Source of the DNA: Verrucomicrobiota bacterium
GTDB taxonomy: Bacteria > Verrucomicrobiota > Verrucomicrobiia > Chthoniobacterales > UBA10450
Direction of reading: 5' to 3'
Assembly (NCBI GenBank): GCA_003219095.1
Contig: QHPM01000104.1
Span: forward strand, 1 to 11,848
Length of the DNA: 11,848 nt
Below are positions 1-7,300 of this stretch, piece by piece. A program made the position numbers and the translations under genes. Within the stretch, counting starts at the first letter, position 1, and the number at the start of each line of letters is the position of its first letter. The notes under the pieces were generated by a model. That model worked only from the letters and a program-made list of their open reading frames with translations, was not told the DNA's origin and did no database searches.

Positions 1-161
1 TGATCAGGCGGCCGGCTTTTCCGCCCACCTTCAGTGCCACCGCTCTCGCCGTGTCCGCGGCTATCGATTGTGAGCACGTCGATGCCCGCGGCCGCGAGCT
101 GCCCCGCCACCCCGGCCCACGATTCGCGCGTGCGATTGCTCTGGTGAAAGAGGATCACGCC
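1..161 (-). pseudogene. alpha/beta hydrolase fragment (runs off window edge, 5' part missing)
   Basis: The minus-strand frame reads GVILFHQSNRTRESW, then a helix-like GVAGQLAAAG and the strand-turn IDVLTIDSRGHGESGG. This is the pattern of the first core strand, helix and following strand of an alpha/beta hydrolase of the dienelactone-hydrolase/lysophospholipase type. The nucleophile elbow and the rest of the catalytic triad would lie beyond the window. The frame stays open upstream to about position 323, where a TAG stops it, but it contains no ATG or GTG before the GTG at 158, and the residues upstream of GVILF do not look like a hydrolase N-terminus. I therefore read it as a 5'-truncated remnant. 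A start at GTG 158 or at the TTG near 255 would make it an ordinary short gene instead. Recognition of the fold fragment is fairly sure; gene versus pseudogene is open. Confidence 0.5.
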
Positions 162-785
162 TGAATTAAGGATAAGGTCGTCTGTGAAGTGAGAGCAGTA
201 GGAAAGGGCAAATCTTCCGATCCCCTCAGCACGAGCGAAGTGAACAAGCAATACAATCGCCGAGTAGTGATTGAACTTGCTGCGCCCCTTGGGGAACGGC
301 AGGCCATGCGGCGACGCGCGGTGCTATTTCGCGGCCTAACGAATTGTTCGTTACGTTTCAGCCTACACGACTCGAACCCACATTCTATGGCTTTCCAACT
401 GTCAGCAAAATTGCCAGCAAACGGCAGTGAAAGAGTACGCGCGAGTAGTTGCTGAGTTCGCTTGATTACCTAAGGAAACTCTGTTTTGATGGCCTAACGA
501 ACGGGGAAGACAGCGCCGAATCCTACCTCTGGAGCCAAATTGAGCCCTATGTGACAAGTCAAGCGAAGCACAGCTTCCCGTCGTATCGAAAGATTCCGTT
601 AGCTTTAGGCCCGAGGACAAACCACGGACCGCTAAAATCAGGCGTTGACCCCGCTTGAAACGACGACTTTCCGATGTAATTGTATATGATCACCGATCGG
701 ACAAAAAACCCGGTTCGGGCACGGCAGGTCTCCGCTAGCCATGGCGTAAGTAGCGGCATTCAAGCCCTTTGGCTTACGCAAAGCG
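162..785. other. intergenic stretch with no supportable gene
   Basis: No reading frame here has a convincing start, ribosome binding site or recognisable protein pattern. Visible structure: GGCCTAACGAA occurs twice (333-343 and 491-501), the first copy opening a 7-bp hairpin TAACGAA-TTG-TTCGTTA (337-353). A short GC stem (709-712 with 716-719) is followed on the minus strand by a T-run (708-703), which could be a weak terminator for transcripts coming from the nusG-like gene. Overlapping hairpins near 732-779 are listed separately. It may be a decayed region. Confidence 0.5.
732..779 (+). promoter_or_regulatory. overlapping alternative hairpins in leader of small ORF
   Basis: Three inverted repeats overlap in 48 bases: CCGCTA (732-737) with TAGCGG (751-756); GCGTAAG (744-750) with CTTACGC (773-779); and AAGCC (762-766) with GGCTT (771-775). 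The left arm of the second lies in the loop of the first, and its right arm overlaps that of the third, so not all can form together. They end 6 bases before the ATG at 786. The arrangement resembles an attenuator or translation-control leader, but I recognise no known RNA class and chance is possible. Confidence 0.25.
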
Positions 786-1022
786 ATGCAGCGACGCGTG
801 TCCAAAATGGCCATCGGCGGCATTAGTTATGCTTTTATAGATATCATGTTCCTCATTATTATCAGCGGTGCACTCACCCTCAGCTCTGCTGTGTCACTGG
901 CATTTTTGGCTCTCAGAGCCCCAGAGGCTTACGAGACTGAGAACGGCTTGCAAGTGATTCGCCGAATCCCCAAGCAGCGCTCGACCACCAGGTTGGACGG
1001 CGCCTTAGCGCAAGCACGCTAA
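786..1022 (+). CDS. possible small single-pass membrane protein (78 aa, hypothetical)
   Basis: Not a family I can name. The product has a strongly hydrophobic stretch at about residues 14-44 (rich in I, F, L, A and V, including FIDIMFLIIISGALTLSSAV), followed by a charged tail with acidic AYETENG and a basic stretch, RRIPKQRSTTR. That is compatible with a one- or two-pass inner-membrane protein with a short cytoplasmic tail. ATG codons at 786, 807 and 846 are all in frame and none has a clear Shine-Dalgarno, so the start is uncertain; 786 and 807 keep the whole hydrophobic segment. A hairpin-plus-T-run terminator lies 12 bases after the stop on the same strand, and alternative hairpins precede the start, which support a real plus-strand transcript. 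It is the only plausible plus-strand gene and is convergent with the nusG-like gene. Confidence 0.4.
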   Translation: MQRRVSKMAIGGISYAFIDIMFLIIISGALTLSSAVSLAFLALRAPEAYETENGLQVIRRIPKQRSTTRLDGALAQAR

Positions 1023-1033
1023 ACTGCTGCGGT

Positions 1034-1075
1034 CAGATCTTAGAGACCGGGGCAGCCTCGGCAAGTCTGGTTTTT
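1034..1075 (+). terminator. probable intrinsic terminator of the small plus-strand ORF
   Basis: Outer arms CAGATCTT (1034-1041) and AAGTCTG (1063-1069) pair with one bulged base. They enclose a 6-bp inner stem CCGGGG-CAG-CCTCGG (1047-1061, one G-U pair). GTTTTT follows directly (1070-1075), giving a plus-strand T-run. The last T overlaps the stop codon of the convergent nusG-like gene. No T-run follows on the minus strand, so it should act only on plus-strand transcripts. Confidence 0.45.
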
Positions 1076-1634
1076 ACTGTAATGAGGAAACCGCGGACGC
1101 CCGTGGTTGAATCAAAGTTTCCCTGGATACTTCCATTTGCAGGGAGCGCCCCAGAAATTCCAAGAGCACGCGAACGCGTTCCGAAGCGGGCAGCAATTGA
1201 GTGACCAGAACTTCCAGGCCTTGCAACGGCCCGTGCGCAATTTGCACCTCCTGGCCTACCTTTATCTCCGGATCGAGCGTCACCAATTCGTCCGCTTCCA
1301 TCCTTTGCCGCAAAGCGTCAATGATCGTTGAATCAATTGTGGCCAGCCGGTCTCCGAACTGGACAAGCCCGCGGACACCGGGCGCGTGCTCAACGCGGCG
1401 CCGTTCAGTGACGTAATCGAATTGCGCGAAAAAATACCCGGGAAACATAGCTTCCACGAACCAAACCGCGCCCCTCCGGGTCAATTTGCGGATGCGGAGT
1501 CGTGGAGCGAAACAGACGATCTGGTATTGTTTGCGCAGGCCAAGAGCGGCGAAGTGCTCGCGTTTGGTCTGGGCTCGCAGGCAAAACCAAAATGGCCGAT
1601 CGGTCGGAAGAATTTGCGGTTGAGACTTTGACAT
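1074..1634 (-). CDS. NusG/RfaH-like specialised transcription elongation factor
   Basis: The 186-aa product has the NusG two-domain layout. An N-terminal NGN domain spans about residues 14-110: FWFCLRAQTKREHFAA opens it, then FAPR, the KLTRRG basic turn and EAMFPGYFFAQF, which are typical of NusG paralogues of the RfaH/UpxY/LoaP kind. A C-terminal KOW domain spans about residues 125-172, with KVGQEVQIAHGPLQG. NusG binds RNA polymerase beside the main channel and reduces pausing; its paralogues do so selectively for long polysaccharide or secretion operons. Housekeeping nusG normally sits beside secE and rplK, which are absent here, and the gene lies within a surface-polysaccharide and protein-sorting region, so I infer a locus-specific role. 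It starts at ATG 1634; purine-rich AAAGAAAG upstream is a weak ribosome site. It lies 105 bases after the NHL gene on the same strand and could be co-transcribed with it. Confidence 0.85.
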   Translation of the reverse strand: MSKSQPQILPTDRPFWFCLRAQTKREHFAALGLRKQYQIVCFAPRLRIRKLTRRGAVWFVEAMFPGYFFAQFDYVTERRRVEHAPGVRGLVQFGDRLATIDSTIIDALRQRMEADELVTLDPEIKVGQEVQIAHGPLQGLEVLVTQLLPASERVRVLLEFLGRSLQMEVSRETLIQPRASAVSSLQ

Positions 1635-1739
1635 TCGCGCGGCTGCTTTCTTTCATCCCTAGCAAGGAGCGCGATTTTTTCAACTCCAGCTATGTACGCG
1701 GGCATGCAGTCAAGCTGGATTCGGCCGGAACGCTGGCCG

Positions 1740-3326
1740 CTACCTCAGCTTGTAAACTTCAACCAGACCTATCCCCGTCCCACCACCATTGCCCGAAAGA
1801 ATAGCGGTATAGTTTCCGGCCGTGACTGTGGCAAGGAGAGCCGCCTCCAAGTTATTCGGCGGCGCAAGCCCGGTAGCCTGAATTGCCGCTTGCTGCGTAT
1901 CCTTCCAATTATTATTGCTCTGGATGACAGTTCCGTTGCTGTCCACCAGGGCTACTACCGGGTCGGCCAGAGCGCCTGAGACGCCAAACTGCGCGAGGGT
2001 TGGCCCGAGTCCGCGCACCACTACCTGAGTACTGCCATTGCCTCCGCTAGTAATAAAGCCCGCAATCATCACGCTCTGACCGGAGCCTACAAAACCTCGA
2101 GTAGAGACATTCGTTAGTTCGGCAAAAGCGCCCGTAGTTATATCGTACACTTCCACCAGGCCGATACCGGTGGTTCCGTTTTTCCCGGCCAAAATGGCGG
2201 TGTAATTGCCCGGCTGCAAAGTGATGAGGATAGCCGATTCCGAATCATTCGGCGGCGCCAGACCGGTCGCCTGAATCGCGGCTTGTTGCGTGTCCTTCCA
2301 ATTATCGTTAGTCGCAATCGAGCTGGTGGAATCGTGCAAGTTGAGCGTTGGATCGGCCAAAACACCCGAAACGCCAAACTGCATCAGGGTCGGACCAAGC
2401 CCACGGACGACGACTTGTTTCGTGTCCGTTCCGGTGACGATGAATCCGCCGATGGTAACGCCTAAGCCTGTTTTAACAGAAGCGCGGGTCGAGATGTTTG
2501 TTACCTGCGCAGTCGGAGGCTCGAACGCGAGACCGCCAATGAAAGTATTGGGATCAGGGGAAAAGAAAAATGTTGATGACCCGTTCGGAGCGACTTTTCT
2601 TATCGACTTGCCGGAAAACTCGCCTATGAAAAGATTTCCATCGCGATCGAAGGCAAGTGATCGCGGCGCGTTTAGCGCTGGGTTGTACATGCCGAAGGTG
2701 CCCAGGAAAGATCCATTAGACGAATACTTCCGTATCGTGTTGCTGTTGAGGTCGGCTACATACAGGTTACCCGCGCCATCGAATGCCAGACCTTCAGGAA
2801 GGTTAAGCCCGCTTGAAATAAACGAGCTAACGTTGCCGTTCGAGGTAATCTTGACAATAACGCCACTCTGTTCGGCGACGTAGAGGTTGCCGGCTCGATC
2901 GAAAGCCAATCCGGTTGGCGCCGGGACAGGAGACGCAAATTGGGTGACGGTTCCTGTCGGCGTGATTTTAACGATTTTGTTCGTGCCCGAATCGCCTGCA
3001 TACAGATTCCCCGCCGCATCGAAGGCCAGGCCAGTGGGGGTCAGGCCCGTAGCGAAGGAAGGGGTTATTGAGCCCGCAGGCGTGATCTTGGCGATTGCGG
3101 TGGAAGTTGATGCGAACAGGTTGCCTTTGGTATCGAAGGCGAGCCAATCAGCATCGATGGGCGAGACAAAGTTCGATTTCACGCCAGCGGGTGTGAACTT
3201 ATAAATGATATGATTGTTTAGCCCGCCGTCGTAAAGATCCCCAGCGGCGGCTTGAACAGAGGTCAGAGAGAACTCTGCCGCCAAAAAGCTGGCAGCAAAT
3301 ACAATCGTTTTGAATAAATGCTTCAT
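1740..3326 (-). CDS. secreted NHL-type beta-propeller protein with two C-terminal repeat domains
   Basis: Predicted 528 aa. The start is placed at ATG 3326 because it begins a clean signal peptide (MKHLFKTIVFAASFLAAEF..., cleavage likely after SVQA, about residue 26) and has a GGGGGAA purine run 9 bases upstream. A frame extension to 3386 adds residues unlike a signal sequence, and its ATG at 3344 has AGGAG only one base away. Residues about 29-270 hold roughly six blades of the form LAFDxxGNLYxxD...IxKITPxG, an NHL/SMP-30-like propeller. Two closely similar domains of about 120 residues follow, each with an IGGFI strand, QVVVRGLGPTL, NWKDTQQAAIQATGLAPPN and GNYTAIL...GIGLVEVY. I recall these as a common, functionally unassigned secreted domain in Verrucomicrobiota. 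No sorting signal or anchor ends the protein. A terminator upstream separates it from the VPDSG gene, so it needs its own promoter. Its function is unknown; an extracellular binding role is an inference. Confidence 0.85.
   Translation of the reverse strand: MKHLFKTIVFAASFLAAEFSLTSVQAAAGDLYDGGLNNHIIYKFTPAGVKSNFVSPIDADWLAFDTKGNLFASTSTAIAKITPAGSITPSFATGLTPTGLAFDAAGNLYAGDSGTNKIVKITPTGTVTQFASPVPAPTGLAFDRAGNLYVAEQSGVIVKITSNGNVSSFISSGLNLPEGLAFDGAGNLYVADLNSNTIRKYSSNGSFLGTFGMYNPALNAPRSLAFDRDGNLFIGEFSGKSIRKVAPNGSSTFFFSPDPNTFIGGLAFEPPTAQVTNISTRASVKTGLGVTIGGFIVTGTDTKQVVVRGLGPTLMQFGVSGVLADPTLNLHDSTSSIATNDNWKDTQQAAIQATGLAPPNDSESAILITLQPGNYTAILAGKNGTTGIGLVEVYDITTGAFAELTNVSTRGFVGSGQSVMIAGFITSGGNGSTQVVVRGLGPTLAQFGVSGALADPVVALVDSNGTVIQSNNNWKDTQQAAIQATGLAPPNNLEAALLATVTAGNYTAILSGNGGGTGIGLVEVYKLR
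1743..2116 (-). repeat. second copy of the duplicated C-terminal domain in the NHL protein
   Basis: Encodes the last repeat, from LTNVSTRGF to LVEVYKL. It shares long identical peptide stretches with the copy at about 2125-2506, notably WKDTQQAAIQATGLAPPN, and the DNA is also similar (for example, both copies contain CCTTCCAATTAT in plus-strand reading). This points to an internal tandem duplication. Confidence 0.75.
2125..2506 (-). repeat. first copy of the duplicated C-terminal domain in the NHL protein
   Basis: Encodes VTNISTRASV through GIGLVEVYDI. It is the partner of the copy at 1743-2116. The two differ mainly in surface-type positions (for instance DSTSSIATNDN against DSNGTVIQSNN), while the GFI, GLGPTL, NWKDTQQ and NYTAIL cores are kept. 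Confidence 0.75.
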
Positions 3327-3430
3327 TTTTTGCGTTTCCCCCATGCTCCTGCAATGATGGCACAGTGCCGGATTAAACACCAGCAAGACGTCGACAGATT
3401 TTTACCGCAGGAACGAAAAATGTCACAGCC

Positions 3431-3466
3431 AAAAAAACCGGGCAGGACTTCAGATCCTGCCCGGTT
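3431..3466 (-). terminator. strong intrinsic terminator after the VPDSG-CTERM gene
   Basis: A perfect 12-bp inverted repeat, AACCGGGCAGGA (3436-3447) with TCCTGCCCGGTT (3455-3466), has a 7-base loop. On the minus strand the stem is followed by a run of seven Ts (3437-3431, partly in the stem). It begins 17 bases after the stop codon of the VPDSG-CTERM gene and separates that gene from the NHL gene. Confidence 0.92.
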
Positions 3467-3483
3467 AATAAACGTAGTTGTTA

Positions 3484-4047
3484 TTAGCTTCGGAACTTGG
3501 CGCGGAGAGCTCCGACCGTGACTAACGCGATACCGAGCAATGCTACGGCCGAACCGCTGTCCGGAGTCGGAACGGCTGTCGTGTTCGCAGAAAAATTAAA
3601 CGAGCTAGCTGTCTTGCCATTCGAGTGATTTGACGAAAACGACCAGAGCCCCGGAGTCTTGTCAAAACCAGGGCCAGAAACAAAGCCCGATCCCATGATA
3701 AACAGCAGAAAACCGTCCTGATGCTGGATTGAAGAGTTATCCAACTCGAAGGTAAATCCGCCGACCGACCAGAGGGTCGCATAAGCTGTGGGAGGATTAA
3801 AAACGTATGGCGTTACAAACGCTACGTTTGAGCCGGTCAAACCACTGAAATCGCCCGTTGAGCCAGAAACCACTGCCATATGCCACTGTGTCACCATGGT
3901 GGCGGTGGCGAGGCTGGTTGTGTCGTAGGTTACCTGGCCAGCGAAGTCAATGTCTCCATTGATCTGATTTGCCTGAGCCGACAGAGCAAAGCCCGCCGCG
4001 ACGACCATTGCCGTCAAGCCTGCTAGAAGAGTTTTAATTAGTTTCAT
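3484..4047 (-). CDS. secreted VPDSG-CTERM sorting-domain protein
   Basis: Predicted 187 aa, from ATG 4047. That start gives a textbook signal peptide (MKLIKTLLAGLTAMVVAAGF..., cleavage after AQA at residue 26) and has AAGGGA 5 bases upstream; a frame extension to 4080 adds only a charged leader. The C-terminus is an exosortase-type tripartite signal: V-P-T-P-D-S-G at residues 159-165, a hydrophobic helix (about 166-181) and basic R-A-K-F-R-S. This matches the VPDSG-CTERM class described in Verrucomicrobiota and Lentisphaerota, the variant of PEP-CTERM handled by a dedicated exosortase. The core (about 27-155) is rich in G, S, T, F and aromatic residues, with INGDIDFAGQVTYD and GFDKTPGLWSFSS, suggesting a beta-sheet surface protein of unknown function. 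It is expected to be exported by Sec, then processed by an exosortase not present here. It is monocistronic: a sigma-54 promoter precedes it and a terminator follows. Confidence 0.85.
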   Translation of the reverse strand: MKLIKTLLAGLTAMVVAAGFALSAQANQINGDIDFAGQVTYDTTSLATATMVTQWHMAVVSGSTGDFSGLTGSNVAFVTPYVFNPPTAYATLWSVGGFTFELDNSSIQHQDGFLLFIMGSGFVSGPGFDKTPGLWSFSSNHSNGKTASSFNFSANTTAVPTPDSGSAVALLGIALVTVGALRAKFRS

Positions 4048-4083
4048 ATTTCCCTTTTTTCCTTTTGTGCGTCTTTCCACGCA

Positions 4084-4110
4084 GGCACGGTAACAGCAAT
4101 GCTCGTGCCA
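4084..4110 (-). promoter_or_regulatory. sigma-54 (-24/-12) promoter of the VPDSG-CTERM gene
   Basis: The minus strand reads TGGCACG (4110-4104), AGCA (4103-4100), TTGCT (4099-4095). This fits the sigma-54 consensus TGGCAC-N5-TTGCW at every specified position with the correct spacing between the GG and GC elements. Transcription should begin near 4084, giving a leader of about 37 bases before ATG 4047. The adjacent regulator PrsR has the sigma-54 activation domain, so it is the natural activator (inference). Confidence 0.88.
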
Positions 4111-4155
4111 AGATTCAGATGTATATCGTAACTACCTCCCTAGTAAAAGCTTGTG

Positions 4156-4185
4156 TTGCGAACAAAAATTTAAGCGTTTCGCGAA
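4156..4185 (-). promoter_or_regulatory. candidate enhancer sites for PrsR upstream of the sigma-54 promoter
   Basis: The minus strand has TTCGCGAA (4185-4178, a perfect palindrome) and TTCGCAA (4162-4156), starting 23 bases apart, about two helical turns. Relative to the predicted start near 4084 they lie at about -101 and -78, in the range where enhancer-binding proteins bind. The PrsR recognition sequence is not known to me, so this rests on position and repetition only. A longer-range inverted repeat, CTCGATTT (4220-4227) with AAATCGAG (4256-4263), is an alternative. Confidence 0.25.
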
Positions 4186-4317
4186 TAAGTATTGAACTGT
4201 AAACATCTCCGACGAATTACTCGATTTTTCAACCGAGCTCTTATCTAAATCCCTGAAATCGAGCAATCTGTCTCTTTAGTTATGGGCATTAAACAATCCG
4301 ACGTTCGTCAGCACGTC

Positions 4318-7300
4318 CTAGCGTTTCTGATCCACCGTCTTATCTAGCTCAACGATAGCCTCTTTCGCTTGCTTCGCGAGATCGTCCGGAATGCCCGCAA
4401 CCTGGGCTCGATCAAGGATCTCTTTGGCCTCGCTCTTGCGCCCTAATTGAAGATGCGCCATTCCCAACGTAAACAGCGATTTTCCATCCAGCGCCTTCTT
4501 CGCTTCACTCTCCTGACGCAATTGCACCGCCCGCACGTATTCTTTCCGCTGGAAACTCAAAGTGCCCAACGTTTTCGCCAGGCCCGGATCGTCGCCCAGA
4601 GTGCGGCGCGCTTTGTTCGCTAGCTCGTAAGCTTTACCCGTGTTAGCCCGTTCGTTCGCGTAAATCGAAGCCAGCCGTTTTTGCGCCGGAGCAAAATCAG
4701 GCCATTTCTGAAGGATGCTATTATAGATCCCGCCGGCCGCCGCGGTTTCGCCCTTTTGCAATTGGATGGCCGCTTTTGCCATTAACGCCGGCACGTTATC
4801 CGGTTGCGCAGCCAACGCTTTCGTTACCTCACTTTCAGCGTTGGCGGGAATCGCGTCGTCCGAATCCAAAACGGCCATTGATAGGAAAAGTGTTGCCTCT
4901 GCTCGTTCAGGAGAAGGTGCCGGTCCATTCGCGACGCGACGCATAGCTTCTTGTGCCTCGTTAGTTTTGCCCGTGCTGTAAGCAGCCCAGGCAAAATCGC
5001 GCGCCACCGCCAGATCGTCGGGCAAGCCACGGCTGCTTTCCTGCAAACGATTGTAGGCCCACGGAAAGTTGCCGGCCTGATACGCAATACGACCCGCCGT
5101 CGCGCTGACGTGTGCGTCCGCCGGAGCTAGTTCGCGCGCTTTCCTGGCATATTCCAGCGCCTTGGCATTATTTTTTAAAGGCCCCGCATTCAATTGCGCC
5201 AACGACACCGCCGCTTCCAATAATTTCGGATTGGCTTGGAGGGCCTGCTCGTAGGCTTGGGCTGCCTTATCTGGCGTGCCCGCCTTTGCATAAGCCGCGC
5301 CCAGTCGCATCAAGGTAACGGGATCGTTCGATTTCTCCTTTGCAAACTTTTCCAAGTCTGGGATCGACAAATTACCGGCTTGCGAAAGGAGTTGCAGACG
5401 ACTTTTCGCTTCACCTTTGCCAGGAAAATCCTCGGAAACTGAAACCGCCTTTTCCAAGGCAACGCGGGCCTCATCCAATCGGCCCATCATGTAGTTTGCC
5501 ATTCCGAGGTGAAATTGAATCTCGCCTTTGCTAGGCGACTTGGAGGCACTTTGCTCTAACAGCTCCGCCGCCTCCTGGTATTTTCCTTGACGATAGAACA
5601 CCCAGCCAAGGGTATCTTGGACGCTCGGCTCAGTTGGGACCAAATCGTGCGCCTTACGCGCAAGCTCACCAGCCCGGTCGAGATTGTTGAGCTTCTCGCT
5701 GTAAATGTAGGCGAGGTTATTCATTGCTGGAACAAAGTTCGGATTCAAAGCCAGGACTTTTTCGTAACTATCGCGCGCCTTGGCAAAATCCCCCATTCGT
5801 TCATAGATTATTCCAGATGTCAGGAGCGCCGGAGAGTACTGCGGATTCTTCGCCAGAACCGTTTCCAGCTCCTTCAATGCCTCGGGAAGCTTGTTAGCTT
5901 CTATGTAGATGGCGACGAGAAGATTGTAGGCGGCGGCCAGGTTTGGATCGAGCTCGATCGCCTTCTTGAGCGCGGTCTCAGCTGCCGCAAAATTCTTCTC
6001 CGTGACATAGCTTCTGCCGTGGATGAAATAGGCAGGGGCTGATTGCGGGTTCTTCTGCAGGAGTGCATTGGCCCGTTGGTGGACGGCGGAAAATGCTCTG
6101 GCTTCAAGGTCGAGATCCGCCAGTTGATCAACCGCGACAACATTTTCTGGATTAAGTTCGAGCGCCTTTTCGAATGCCTTGCGCGATTCATCGTTCTTCT
6201 TTTGTCTCTTTAAAATAACTCCCAGAACCAGGTAAGATTGCGAATCCTGCGGTGTTTTCTTCACTTGCTCGCGAATTAGAGAAGCCGCTTCTTCCGAACG
6301 GCCCACTGCCTGATAAGCATCGGCCAGAAGCGTTCTTATTTGGGTGACGTCCGGCTTAAGCTGCAATGCTAATTCGAGCGGTGCGATGACAGATTGCGGA
6401 TCGCCGGCACGAAGGCGCAATTGGCCGAGGAGAACAATAGCTTCGACGTACTTGGGCGCGATCGTAATCGCTTGCTCCAATTCGTTCATTGCCTGAGATG
6501 TATTCGCGCTCTGGACGTAGGCGAGCGCGAGCTGATATTTAATTAACGGGTTGTTCGCAAATGATTTGTCAGCGCGCTCAAGTATCTCGGTTCCCTGTTT
6601 GAGATCGCCTTTGCCTAACAGCGCTTGCGCCTGGACCACCTGCCCTTCGATGTTATCGGGATCCCGACTAAAAACATTTTGCAGCAGCGCGGCTACTTCA
6701 TCGTACTTTTTGTCCGATTGCGCGAGCTTCGCCTGAAGGATCCATGCCCCGATGAAATCCCGCGCCTTCTTCGTAAGATCTTGAAGGTAACTTTTGGCTT
6801 CTTCCTTGTCACCTGTCTGCATTTTGAATTCGGCATAAGTCAATCGTTCCCGCGATCGAACAGGACTGAGATCTGCAGCGGCTTTAAGTTCTTTCTCTGC
6901 CCGCGCGTTATCTTTTTTGGCTAACGATAGTTGGGCCAGCCCGATATGAGCCCGCGCGCATTTCGGATCGAGGGAAAGTGCGTGATTCAGTGCCGCTTCC
7001 GCTTTGGCCAAGTCTCCTTTATGAATCCCCAGCGCAGCGTTAGCTACTTCAACGAAAGGGTTGTCGCGCTGGGGGAATTTCTGCTCCTCCAGTTCTGCCG
7101 TTTGGGTTTGCTCGGGGGTAAGGGATGTCTCCGCCAGAAGGGCAAGAGCTGGTCCGTTGTCGGGTGCTTGCTTTAAAATCTCGGTCGCTTCCTTGAAGGC
7201 CTCATTCGGCTGGCCTACTCGGACATAGACCAGGGCAAGCTTGTAGCGATTGTCCAAATCCTTGGGCGCGAGCTCGCGCGCTCTCGCCAGGAACGCCCCC

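Noticed and set aside
340..400. Minus-strand GGGTTCGAGTC resembling a tRNA T-loop
   Set aside because: The flanking 5-bp stem does not pair, and no acceptor, D or anticodon arms can be drawn.
333..612. GCCTAAC boxes (335-340, 492-498) with a later GTTAGC/TTTAGGC, suggesting integron attC sites
   Set aside because: The spacers flanking the inner arms ACGGGGAAG and CTTCCCGT are very unequal (2 against about 16 bases), the GTTRRRY box is imperfect, the first copy has no partner, and no integrase or cassette genes are seen.
1738..1744. Minus-strand GGTAGCG, the core of the RfaH ops element, just upstream of the nusG-like gene
   Set aside because: It is a 7-base match that coincides with the stop codon of the NHL gene; the rest of ops is absent and its use outside enterobacteria is not established.
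3345..3370. GGCAC and TTGCA elements upstream of the NHL gene, resembling a second sigma-54 promoter
   Set aside because: The two boxes are 10 bases apart instead of 5, a spacing sigma-54 does not accept; the GGCAC is part of a small palindrome GGCAC-A-GTGCC.
4300..4317. GACGT/ACGTC inverted repeat after prsT as a terminator
   Set aside because: Only a 5-bp stem, with no T-run following on the minus strand.
5587..6042. 151-codon plus-strand open frame inside prsT
   Set aside because: It is antisense to a clearly conserved TPR region, its product resembles no protein family, and it has no supporting signals.
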